Positions 9,554 through 17,661 of a stretch of 64,000 nucleotides of DNA are shown one piece after another (position 1 is the stretch's first letter; each line of letters starts with the position of its first letter). This stretch comes from Thalassotalea loyana. GTDB taxonomy: Bacteria; Pseudomonadota; Gammaproteobacteria; Enterobacterales; Alteromonadaceae. Location: contig NZ_BSSV01000001.1 in NCBI RefSeq assembly GCF_030161435.1, positions 372,001-436,000 of the forward strand. The letters are read 5' to 3'. The position numbers and the translations under genes were made by a program. Under the pieces are notes generated by a model that saw nothing but the letters and a program-made list of their open reading frames with translations, searched no databases and was not told the DNA's origin.

Positions 9554-10585
9554 TTATTCTCCCAACCCTAAAAATAGACCTTGGGCAATGCTAACAAAGG
9601 AGGCAAGCACTTCAGCTTGCTCTGTTAGATTGTCAGACTGAACAATGTAGTTGTCATCCTCACGCCCAATAATAATGATCTCAACTAAGTTTATTTCTTG
9701 CCCATTTTTAACCGCAACATAACTGGTGTCATTGAGTTCGAACAATGACTGGTGAGGAACCTTAATACCTTCAATTGAAAGAATAGGTGTTAATAGCAGT
9801 TGCTGTCCGAGTTTAAGTTCACATGACGAACCGAGACTGCTCCAGACCGTTTGCTTGTGATTGATAACTTTTTCGTCAACAGTCTCTACTTTGAGTAAAC
9901 AATTTTGTTCAGTTTTAAATGAAGTAACATTTTCTGCTTTTTTGGTTAATATTAAAGATTTGATAAAAACATTGTCTGAAGGAATTATTTCAAAAAGGTA
10001 CGGAGACTGTTCATCTGCATACTCTAGTAGCCCATTAGAAGGGCTGATTAGAAATATATCGCCGTTATTATCTGTAGCTAGTTGTTGTAATACATGGTTT
10101 AGGTGTTCAAAATTTAATTTTGCTTCTAGATAGGTTTTGTTGATGTCTAGCCATTCCGCACTCTTTATCGTATTCGAATTTGCATAACTCTGAACAGATT
10201 CAAGATGTTTCTTGCTTTTCAAATATATTGATTTACTCGCATCTATTTCATCGAAGAAGTGATGTACTTCTGGCCCTTCTATTTTAGCGACCTTTTGTCC
10301 CTGATTTACCTTTGTTCCCGGATGGTATAAAAAGGAGATTTGTCGAGGAGTAAAAGGCAATTGAACTTTGAAACTAGATTTAGGTTTAAAAGCTACCTCT
10401 CCAAGCACTTGCTCTATCTCCATGCGATCAACTACCTGTACGGATTTGAACTCAGGTTTAAAACTCCCTAACTCTGAAATATGGATTGTAGAATTTGTGA
10501 CTTGTTCAGCCTTAATTTGCATACTTAAAACCGCTAACAACATCAGCGCTGCTAATACGAATAATCGATATGTAGTTGCTATCAT
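9554..10585 (-). CDS. Periplasmic adaptor (membrane fusion protein) of the RND efflux system
   Basis: A 343-aa protein with an N-terminal signal or anchor segment (residues 3-24, ending IKAEQ). The central part has an HlyD-type arrangement: a lipoyl half-motif (YHPGTKVNQGQKVAKIEGPE), a helical stretch from about residue 110 to 170, a return lipoyl half (ISPSNGLLEYA), then beta-barrel and membrane-proximal regions (ILSIEGIKVPHQSLFEL). This is the adaptor that bridges the RND pump and an outer-membrane channel. It is the first gene of the four-gene operon and is divergent from a LuxR-type regulator across about 150 bp. It diverges from textbook CusB, so the family call rests on layout plus context. 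Confidence 0.82.
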   Translation of the reverse strand: MIATTYRLFVLAALMLLAVLSMQIKAEQVTNSTIHISELGSFKPEFKSVQVVDRMEIEQVLGEVAFKPKSSFKVQLPFTPRQISFLYHPGTKVNQGQKVAKIEGPEVHHFFDEIDASKSIYLKSKKHLESVQSYANSNTIKSAEWLDINKTYLEAKLNFEHLNHVLQQLATDNNGDIFLISPSNGLLEYADEQSPYLFEIIPSDNVFIKSLILTKKAENVTSFKTEQNCLLKVETVDEKVINHKQTVWSSLGSSCELKLGQQLLLTPILSIEGIKVPHQSLFELNDTSYVAVKNGQEINLVEIIIIGREDDNYIVQSDNLTEQAEVLASFVSIAQGLFLGLGE

Positions 10586-10739
10586 TTGTTACTGACTCTT
10601 GTTAGGCTAACCGCAATAGTTGCCTTGTTAGTTTGTAGTTGAGTTTATCCTACGAATAATGTGCGATTTTTTCGTTAGGCAAGTGCCGTAAAACCATGAG
10701 ACATATGTCCTATAAATCCTTTAATCGGTTGATTTTTAT
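10586..10739. promoter_or_regulatory. Divergent promoter region of the efflux operon and LuxR-type regulator
   Basis: About 150 bp between divergent genes. Two dyads stand out: GACATATGTC at 10700-10709, a perfect 10-mer close to the regulator start, and an imperfect pair CCTACGAA ... TTCGTTAGG at about 10649-10679. Either could be an operator for the adjacent regulator; neither is proven. Confidence 0.4.
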
Positions 10740-11252
10740 ATGAAAGATAAAGTGATAGCTGTACTTTTAGCTATAATAATGGTACTTAACTTTTTTGATG
10801 TCATCACCGATGTGTCATTAGGTGTTCCAACTTGGCACATTATTGAAGAGAGTATGATTGTTCTAGCTTCAGCGATTGGTTTCGTTTTTTTGGTGATAGA
10901 GATTTCAAATCGTACAAAGCATATTAACCACTTAAAGAGCGAACTAGATAAATCAGGCATACAGTTAAAAAATATTTCAGAAGAAATGAAGATCGCTCGT
11001 GCAAAATATAGTGAAGTTATAAACGAGCAGTTTAATCTGTGGGGGTTGACTAAAAGCGAACAGGAAGTTGCTATGCTGTTACTTAAAGGGCTTAGTTTTA
11101 GAGAAATTAGTGAAGTTAGAGATACCAAAGAAAAAACAGTTCGTCAGCAGGCTTCTAACATTTATGTCAAAGCTGACGTGGACGGACGGCATGAATTTGC
11201 AGCTTGGTTTTTAGAAGATTTCATGGAGCCTAACACAGCACTCGAATCTTGA
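10740..11252 (+). CDS. Membrane-anchored LuxR-type (GerE HTH) transcriptional regulator
   Basis: A 170-aa protein. Two hydrophobic segments (about residues 5-22 and 38-55) are followed by a helical, probably coiled-coil linker (about 57-98) and a C-terminal LuxR/GerE helix-turn-helix: LTKSEQEVAMLLLKGLSFREI, then RDTKEKTVRQQASNIYVKAD. No receiver, PAS or autoinducer-binding domain is present, so the signal may be sensed through the membrane segments (inference). It is divergent from the metal-type RND operon and is the obvious candidate regulator of it. Its stop codon at 11250-11252 is directly followed by TTATACAA, discussed under the integrative element. Confidence 0.8.
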   Translation: MKDKVIAVLLAIIMVLNFFDVITDVSLGVPTWHIIEESMIVLASAIGFVFLVIEISNRTKHINHLKSELDKSGIQLKNISEEMKIARAKYSEVINEQFNLWGLTKSEQEVAMLLLKGLSFREISEVRDTKEKTVRQQASNIYVKADVDGRHEFAAWFLEDFMEPNTALES

Positions 11253-11322
11253 TTATACAATCTTTTGACGTAACAATTACTTTTAAGACTATAGCTAGTA
11301 AAAACTCATCACAATGAGCTTC

Positions 11323-11583
11323 TTAATCTGTTTTATAAGAAAACCAATTGTTTTGGAAAGCCATACTACCCCAAAGCGCATGTGCAAGGGCGATATCTAT
11401 TTCTTGTACAGAACTATGTCTTGGTAGCAAAGACTTAGAGGTTGGAACATAACTGAACCCTAAGGCTGGTTTATTTGGCCGCAAGATTGTTGCACCTGCC
11501 CTTGTTAAATATGCGAAATTACTTGCATATTGCATCATTGCACGTTGATTAATATTCTCGTTGGTTAAATCTTGCCCTATCAT
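11323..11583 (-). CDS. Small hypothetical protein, possibly a gene remnant
   Basis: An 86-aa open frame that I do not recognise. It is moderately basic, without a signal peptide or clear membrane segment, and contains AMMQYASNFAYLTRAG and LAHALWGSMAFQNNW. Its ATG overlaps the putative TTG start of the plus-strand membrane protein on the opposite strand, which is awkward for two real genes. The frame is open for only 12 more codons upstream. It may be the tail of an older gene cut by the accessory region. Low confidence that it is expressed. Confidence 0.3.
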   Translation of the reverse strand: MIGQDLTNENINQRAMMQYASNFAYLTRAGATILRPNKPALGFSYVPTSKSLLPRHSSVQEIDIALAHALWGSMAFQNNWFSYKTD

Positions 11584-12293
11584 TGGCTCTCGACGACCCG
11601 ACTTTTCAAGAGAGCAAAGTTAAGGCTGTAGGAGATACCATAAGATCCCTAGCTCTATTTGTTGTTTTAGCAAAGTTTGCAAGCTCATACGCTCCATTCC
11701 TATACGAATTAAAAACGATCAAGGTGGTTGACGAAATTGCTCTCGGTATATATTTGCTAGTACAAACATTTATTATATCAGCGGTGTTAGCGGCAGTTGC
11801 ATCTTTACAGCTTTTGCCTAAGGGATTGAAATTACACTCATTGATCTTCTATCATAATTTTCGGGTTAAGGCTCTTATAAACATTCCATTCTTTGTGTTG
11901 TTTTCAATTATGCTTGGAAAAATGTTTGACGGCAGTGACACGTTAGATTTTGAACTAGATGATGCAAGATTTCCCGTAGCACTAATAAGTTCGTTATTGA
12001 TTGCTGGGATAACGATCAAATACATTTTTCTTCCAATAAAAGAATATTTTCAAAAATTTTATAGCCCTAAAGTTAGTTTTATAATGACTTGCATCTGTTT
12101 ATTCGCTGCTTCAATAGCCAATACTTATGCTGGATTAGGACTTGCTGAAAAGCTAATAAATAAAGAAGAAGCGTGCAAAGCAATTTTTGATATGAATAAG
12201 CAAAAAGGGAATGTTCCAAATAACACAGACCGCAGTTGTTTTGTTGGAAAATGTATCGAGTCACTTGGGCAAAAAGAAGCTAGATCTCAATAA
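11583..12293 (+). CDS. Multi-pass membrane protein of unknown function, likely island cargo
   Basis: About 236 aa with four to five hydrophobic segments (about residues 20-40, 52-75, 95-115, 130-150 and 165-185) and a hydrophilic, Cys-containing C-terminal tail (EEACKAIF ... RSCFVGKCIESLG). No family was recognised. The start is uncertain: the longest frame begins with TTG at 11583, there is no clear Shine-Dalgarno, and the frame is blocked by TAA at 11550. The gene is convergent with the recombinase module and the only sizeable non-recombinase gene on that side, so it is a candidate cargo gene of the integrative element. Defence, immunity or transport roles are all possible and none is shown. 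Confidence 0.55.
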   Translation: MALDDPTFQESKVKAVGDTIRSLALFVVLAKFASSYAPFLYELKTIKVVDEIALGIYLLVQTFIISAVLAAVASLQLLPKGLKLHSLIFYHNFRVKALINIPFFVLFSIMLGKMFDGSDTLDFELDDARFPVALISSLLIAGITIKYIFLPIKEYFQKFYSPKVSFIMTCICLFAASIANTYAGLGLAEKLINKEEACKAIFDMNKQKGNVPNNTDRSCFVGKCIESLGQKEARSQ

Positions 12294-12301
12294 TTATTTA
12301 G

Positions 12302-12333
12302 ATTGCCCCAGTGTGTTGAAAATCTGGGGCAAT
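12302..12333. terminator. Hairpin between the cargo gene and the recombinase module
   Basis: A perfect 10-bp stem ATTGCCCCAG / CTGGGGCAAT with a 12-nt loop, located between the convergent membrane protein and the last gene of the recombinase operon. There is no strong T run on either side, so it may act as a weak bidirectional terminator. Confidence 0.5.
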
Positions 12334-12345
12334 AGATTCCATAAT

Positions 12346-12822
12346 TTATTTCCTAGTGAAAGAAATAATCTCACCAGTTTCTCGATCCACATGCTCAACT
12401 TCCATTACAGCATCTGGATTGATATCAATTAACTGTTGCTGTAATGACTTGTTCTTAGTTATTAAGTTATCAGACATGCGATACATTTCAGTTAACTTTT
12501 CAATCCAAACTTTATTGTCTACAACTTCAGGCTCTTTATTCTGAAGTTCTTCTACTTTCTTTTTAGCATTCGCCAGTTGCCGAGTTAACTTTCTAATTTC
12601 GGCTTCTAGCTTTTCTATTTTTAGGTCTTTATCTCTAATTTCTTGTGCAGCTTTAATATCTCTCTGGAGCTGAATATGCCTAGAGGTTTTTTTATAAATA
12701 TTTGAGTTACTTCGGCCAGCTTTTTGAGCAACTCTATTAGAGTTGATCTTCTCACTAGGATCAGCTTTTAACTCTTCAAGTGCTTTGTAGAAAAGCTCAA
12801 TTGCGTCAACTTCTTCTGTCAT
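12346..12822 (-). CDS. Coiled-coil accessory protein of the recombinase module (Srap-like, TnpC-like)
   Basis: A 158-aa hydrophilic protein. The N-terminal 50 residues resemble a small helix-turn-helix (INSNRVAQKAGRSNSNIYKK). Residues about 55-95 form a charged coiled coil (heptads in LKIEKLEAEIRKLTRQL), followed by a second helical stretch. Its start overlaps the end of the third recombinase-fold gene by 4 nt (ATGA), so the two are translationally coupled. Small coiled-coil proteins in this position accompany multi-recombinase elements: TnpC in Tn554-type transposons, and the auxiliary protein called Srap in strand-biased circularizing integrative elements. By position I take it as that auxiliary factor, which may bind DNA or bridge the recombinases. 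Confidence 0.65.
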   Translation of the reverse strand: MTEEVDAIELFYKALEELKADPSEKINSNRVAQKAGRSNSNIYKKTSRHIQLQRDIKAAQEIRDKDLKIEKLEAEIRKLTRQLANAKKKVEELQNKEPEVVDNKVWIEKLTEMYRMSDNLITKNKSLQQQLIDINPDAVMEVEHVDRETGEIISFTRK

Positions 12823-14888
12823 TTAGTTTGCTCTTTTTTATCGTTCTGTTCGTTATGCTCAGCATTGCGGATTACATGATCGGCAGCATCAAAAGTATCT
12901 TGCCAGTTGATTGCTAATAGCTCATATCGCTTCTTTACTTCATCTGGGGCATCGCGTAACTTCTCAAGCTTTTTAGCTGCGCTATTTCGCATAGCTCTCC
13001 AATGAACCATTTGTCGCTCTACTACTGTATAACTGGCACAATATACGCAGCCTGAAGGTAAGCCTGCATTCTTAATTTTACAGGCTTCGCCGCCACTACA
13101 ATAGCCGTGTATAAGTCCTCTAATACCTTTTAAGTTTTTCTGCAAAAATAGAACATATTCTTCCATATCTTTAAAGTGTATTTGATTAATTCGATCTGGT
13201 TCATCTGACTCAGAGCTAGTAATTCCAATAACTAGGTCTTTAGCTATTTTATTAAAGCGCTCACCGCCACCGCCGCCGAGGTTTCCCTTCATACTTTCTT
13301 CGGCGATTTCATTAGCAACTTTCTTCGTAAGCAGCTCTTCATGGTAATTCATAATTTCTAACATTTCGTCAACAGAGGCTATGCCTCTATTGCCATAAAC
13401 CATAGTCATGCTTTTAGATAGGTGATTAAACTGATACTTAATGTCATCAAGTTCGCCGAGCCTATTAGCTATAATGAACCATGCAAATGTATGTCTGAAC
13501 ATATGAGCGGATATTCTAATTTGATCGCCAACAGAGTATGGCTTGCCTCTATCAGCACCTTTTAACGCTTTGTAATTACATTCAAGCTGTTCTAATTGAG
13601 CAATATCTAACTCAGTTAACGATATATTGAACATCTCATGGGGAGTGCCGTCAGTATTATCAAACTCAGCAAATCTACCATCCTCTGAAAAGCTAATGCT
13701 TTTCATTGAATGTGCTACTCCAAATAGTTTGTTTTCTTGTAAGCCAAGCTCTAAGTTATGAAGGTTTTCTGGTTTTATTTTCTCAGGATAGTACTGCTCT
13801 AAACATTCCCCACGCTTGCGCATATTGATGACAAAATTTTCAAGTATTTGAACAGCATTATATGTATCTTCATTCGCCACCCAGTCTAGTTCAACTGAGC
13901 TTCCATCCGTTTTTGTCATGGTTGACTGGATATAAAAAGTTCCGTCTTTTTCAAAAGCACAACCAATCTTACAAGACAGTGCTTCATCAATTCGCATACC
14001 AGTGAAGGTCAATATATAAACTAAGACCGAAATCTTCAGATCATTAAAACAGGCATACTTATCTTCAAAGTCTTTCTCAGTATCGCAAGCGTTAACTGCA
14101 TTTCTGACTAATACTGAAACATCACTAACGGTTTTGATGAACTCAACTCTCTCCTCAAGGCGTGCTATTACTCGGTCATTAAAGTTTTTCCAATCTTCAA
14201 TGTTGTCTTTTACTAGCTCAACGTTCTTGCTAGCTCGTTGAATAAGCACTTTTAGTACATTGGTTGGTATTACTGGGTGAGACAAAGTAGACAGTCTAGT
14301 TTTGTGATATTTATCTTTTATCGCTGCTAGGTGACCGTGAAATATGTCACAAATCACTTCACTCAATAAGCCAAATGAGTTCTGTTCATTGAAAAGCGTC
14401 GATAATTCTCGTTTGGGTAACGTTTGATCAGCTTTGAGTTCTTGGAATAGATATTTATGCAACGTATTGCTTATTATCAATTGAGGAGACTTGCTAAAGT
14501 GATGGAACGAAGTAAAGTTTTTCTTCATCAAGAATTTAGCTAGCTGATTTAGTATTGTAGTGTGACCTGAAACCGATGATGATTTATAACCAATACCGCC
14601 CTCTACATTCCCGTTAAATAGTTTTATTAATGCATATGCCTTAATTTGAAATGAAAACTCATTATCCTCTTCTAAGGTGACGATATTAGTTTGTTTACTG
14701 TTTTCCGCGTACCAAGTTCCACTACTAAACTTTATTTCTTTATAATGTTTCTTGTTAATAGCTTTTGTATGCCAAAGCACTGAGTTATTTATTTCCTCAA
14801 TGTTATCCACATTGCTCAAAGAACGAATTTGAATTTCGGAACTAGGTAGAGGATCTGATATTGCTGTAATTATTTGATGGATGTTCAT
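12819..14888 (-). CDS. intB: Tyrosine recombinase, IntB-like
   Basis: A 689-aa protein. The C-terminal half is a tyrosine recombinase catalytic domain with a full residue set visible: R299 in GMRIDEAL, K326 in MTKTDGS, H462-x-x-R465 in AHMFRHTFAW, H489 in FNHLSKS and the likely nucleophile Y498 in MTMVYGN. After the catalytic domain comes a region with a Gly-rich patch and a zinc-binding-like cysteine set (C597, C603, C614, C617), then a basic/acidic helical tail. It lies 10 nt after the Tfp-like gene and overlaps the coiled-coil gene by 4 nt. The order matches IntB of strand-biased circularizing integrative elements. Symbol assigned by module position, not by alignment. Confidence 0.8.
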   Translation of the reverse strand: MNIHQIITAISDPLPSSEIQIRSLSNVDNIEEINNSVLWHTKAINKKHYKEIKFSSGTWYAENSKQTNIVTLEEDNEFSFQIKAYALIKLFNGNVEGGIGYKSSSVSGHTTILNQLAKFLMKKNFTSFHHFSKSPQLIISNTLHKYLFQELKADQTLPKRELSTLFNEQNSFGLLSEVICDIFHGHLAAIKDKYHKTRLSTLSHPVIPTNVLKVLIQRASKNVELVKDNIEDWKNFNDRVIARLEERVEFIKTVSDVSVLVRNAVNACDTEKDFEDKYACFNDLKISVLVYILTFTGMRIDEALSCKIGCAFEKDGTFYIQSTMTKTDGSSVELDWVANEDTYNAVQILENFVINMRKRGECLEQYYPEKIKPENLHNLELGLQENKLFGVAHSMKSISFSEDGRFAEFDNTDGTPHEMFNISLTELDIAQLEQLECNYKALKGADRGKPYSVGDQIRISAHMFRHTFAWFIIANRLGELDDIKYQFNHLSKSMTMVYGNRGIASVDEMLEIMNYHEELLTKKVANEIAEESMKGNLGGGGGERFNKIAKDLVIGITSSESDEPDRINQIHFKDMEEYVLFLQKNLKGIRGLIHGYCSGGEACKIKNAGLPSGCVYCASYTVVERQMVHWRAMRNSAAKKLEKLRDAPDEVKKRYELLAINWQDTFDAADHVIRNAEHNEQNDKKEQTK

Positions 14889-14898
14889 TATATACCTC

Positions 14899-17661
14899 TT
14901 AACCTGCCATTAGTTCCCAATCTTCGTGTATACCAAATTCTTTAAATAACCTTTTGCCATCGGCAGGTGCTGCTGGTGAAATTTCTGCAACTTTTTCCAG
15001 AATCTCATCTACTCGATTTGAAAGGATTTCAATGTTTTCTTTTTGCTGTTCTGCAAACTCAAACCCCGCTGTTGATGCCTTCATGCTATCAATAACAACA
15101 GCTTTATATGATAGGAGTCGCCAAATATGCTCAGCGTCAGCTACTAGTCGATAATAAGGACAGAATAAACACGCGTTAAAATCAGCACATAATGTTGTCT
15201 TAGAATCATTCTCCTTATGTAATTTGTAATTCTCTGCGTCATATACTTTTGCGGCATCACTATCATGTCCACTGACGCAACTGCCATTAGGTGTTTGACG
15301 ACTATCCTCAGGTGTGTCTGTTAGGATGATAATATCGTCCGTTAATTCACGACCATGAAAGTAATCCCCCATGACTTTTGTTGCTTTAGTTAATGTTGCT
15401 GTTGATTTAGCTGTGTCATCTTTCAGATAATGCTGTAAGAAAACCTCAAATGAATGCTGACCAGCTTCTTTGTATTTTTTAAAGTTACTGAGAACTTTTC
15501 GATAAATATAATTAAGGCCGCCTTTTCTGATGCGCTGAACAGTATAACTAACTTGGCAGCCCTGTGCCTCTAATAGGTCATCAAGTGTTGTTAATATTGA
15601 AGCATCTAATGCTTTTGGAGTGTCATACTTATAAGATTGATATAGGAATATTCGGTTCTTAAATGGATGATCATCATTAAGAGCACTTCGAAATGGTTTA
15701 CTATCATCATCGCGTATTTCTATTAAATCTTGAATTACAGGGCGAACTATATCGCCAGTTTCAATGCCTTCTTTTTCAATGTCTTCGGCTTTCAATCCGA
15801 ATTTATGCCATTGCGTCGAATAGTTAGCTCTTCTTTTGAATAGCCTAATGGCAGGGGTTTTCTTACCACCAATAGGAGAATCAAAATAAAATATATCATC
15901 AATAGTTAACTCGAAAACAGGAGTCATATTCCAAGCTGTCTTTAGAAAAATTCTGCCTAGCTTTAGTGCTAGCTTTTGGAAATGTGTTAAATCTTTTTTG
16001 ACTAAAAATGTTTTCTCAATATAAAATGCCAATTCAACCGCTTCTTCCAAAGTGTAGTAATTATTAGCTCTAGACTTCTCTTGATGGTGCATTCGTTTCA
16101 ATTGTGAAACGGGATAAGATAAAGTTGTTTCGATTCCAAGTTTATCTAAAAGCCAATCGATAGCATTTTGCTGCATTTTCCCATAAGACAAATCAAGAAC
16201 CGAAGTTTTGCACTTGTGCTGAATATGTTGCCTAAGAGATTTTAATACATCATGGTTACTTTCAGTTAACCCATATAAACCTCGATCAGCGAGTGATAGC
16301 TTTTGCTGTTCAGATAAACACTCGTCATTACTTTCAATCGCTATCAGGAATTGACTAAATACGGTCTTAACTGTGGTAATCTGTACTTGAAACGCATCTG
16401 TTCTATTTAAGCTTATATGATGTACTTTTTTGACATCTTCAAAAAGAGCTGGGTAATTATCTTTAATATACTTAAAGGACTGATATTGCCATTCACCATG
16501 TACTGACTCATGTGGATATCCCAACATATAATCCAAAAGCTCGTTGATGTTTACATTCCTATTAAATACATACGCTAATAGGTTGTTCAAAACAGATCTT
16601 AAATCGTTGACATTATGTTGTTCCTGAACTTCCTTAGATAACGTATCAAGGTAAAGTAACCATAATTCAGCTTCATTTTCGGTGAACGCAGCAGCTCCAT
16701 TTTCATGTATAAGTTCAAGCTGCTCTTCAGACAAATAGTTTTTAAATGCATGCATGAACCTAATAAATCGCATTACACGTGATAGTGCTTTTTTTGCAGT
16801 TGAGTTTGCTAAGAATGCGTCAAGCTCTCTTCGTAATTTTTCTGAAATTGTATCTACAAATTCAAAAGCTTCTTCTTTATCTAAAAGCAGTGTGGTTGTT
16901 CGGCTTCCGTGAACTTCTGGTGCTAGATAACGAAGCATATGCTTAAACTGATCTTTCTTCTGCTTATTGCTAACTGAGGATAAAATCAGGTCACAAAGCT
17001 CTTTTGATGAAAGAATCTCTGAAACATTAAACTTCTTTTCAAGAACCGCTTTTACTTTGGGTAAATCAAAGCCTGAATCTAAACAAAATAGAAACCCTGT
17101 AATATTTTTGATAATAGATTGCAGGTCTTGTTTTCCACCTTCCTCACATTTTTGCTGAAGATACTGAACCATATAGGTTTTAATCTCAGAAATGTTTTCC
17201 AATGGATATCTGTAGACTATAGAACAGTCAGTAGTTCTGTAGCTTTGGCAAAGCTTGGACGGTATAACAATTTCATGGGGGGCAACAAGGTGTTCATTAT
17301 TAAAGTGTTGCTTTAGAAGACCTAACAAGGATAGGTGAAATTTTCCATTAACAGTTGATAAATTACCTTCTAGCTTTGCTAATATCCCACAACGCTCAAA
17401 GCGTTGCCAATATTCTATGCTTGAGAATGCATCAAACCCTTTATGTTGAAACTTTATTAAGTCTTCATCATTTAATCTGCCCAGTATAGGTTCCAAGTAT
17501 CCGTATAAACATGATGCTTGTTGATGAATAGTTTTATATGTTTGTATGTAATAGTCTTTTGGTTCAGGAGCTTTTGACTTACTTACTAAATCAGCTATTT
17601 GCTTTTCTAAAATAGGAGAAAATAAGCCAAATCGTTGACTAAACGTTGATCTCGCTGCCAT
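14899..17661 (-). CDS. tfp: Long tyrosine-recombinase-fold protein lacking catalytic residues (Tfp-like)
   Basis: A 920-aa protein between two intact recombinases. The C-terminal part shows the outline of the tyrosine recombinase fold, but the active-site positions are altered. Where R-x-x-E-L is expected (about residue 582) it reads TPVFEL; where H-x-x-R is expected (about 710) it reads RIRKGGLNYIY; near residue 770 YFHGRELT keeps a histidine, but no clear nucleophilic tyrosine follows. A cysteine cluster CADFNACLFCPYY lies near residue 832, like the zinc-type motif of the IntB-like protein. Its ATG overlaps the upstream stop by 1 nt (TAATG). Known elements carry such a recombinase-fold protein without catalytic residues between intA and intB. 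It is probably a structural partner in the recombination complex. Confidence 0.7.
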   Translation of the reverse strand: MAARSTFSQRFGLFSPILEKQIADLVSKSKAPEPKDYYIQTYKTIHQQASCLYGYLEPILGRLNDEDLIKFQHKGFDAFSSIEYWQRFERCGILAKLEGNLSTVNGKFHLSLLGLLKQHFNNEHLVAPHEIVIPSKLCQSYRTTDCSIVYRYPLENISEIKTYMVQYLQQKCEEGGKQDLQSIIKNITGFLFCLDSGFDLPKVKAVLEKKFNVSEILSSKELCDLILSSVSNKQKKDQFKHMLRYLAPEVHGSRTTTLLLDKEEAFEFVDTISEKLRRELDAFLANSTAKKALSRVMRFIRFMHAFKNYLSEEQLELIHENGAAAFTENEAELWLLYLDTLSKEVQEQHNVNDLRSVLNNLLAYVFNRNVNINELLDYMLGYPHESVHGEWQYQSFKYIKDNYPALFEDVKKVHHISLNRTDAFQVQITTVKTVFSQFLIAIESNDECLSEQQKLSLADRGLYGLTESNHDVLKSLRQHIQHKCKTSVLDLSYGKMQQNAIDWLLDKLGIETTLSYPVSQLKRMHHQEKSRANNYYTLEEAVELAFYIEKTFLVKKDLTHFQKLALKLGRIFLKTAWNMTPVFELTIDDIFYFDSPIGGKKTPAIRLFKRRANYSTQWHKFGLKAEDIEKEGIETGDIVRPVIQDLIEIRDDDSKPFRSALNDDHPFKNRIFLYQSYKYDTPKALDASILTTLDDLLEAQGCQVSYTVQRIRKGGLNYIYRKVLSNFKKYKEAGQHSFEVFLQHYLKDDTAKSTATLTKATKVMGDYFHGRELTDDIIILTDTPEDSRQTPNGSCVSGHDSDAAKVYDAENYKLHKENDSKTTLCADFNACLFCPYYRLVADAEHIWRLLSYKAVVIDSMKASTAGFEFAEQQKENIEILSNRVDEILEKVAEISPAAPADGKRLFKEFGIHEDWELMAG

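Noticed and set aside
12302-12333. The ATTGCCCCAG hairpin as an attachment site of the recombinases.
   Set aside because: It lies between convergent gene ends, where a terminator is expected, and has no partner copy at the other end of the module.
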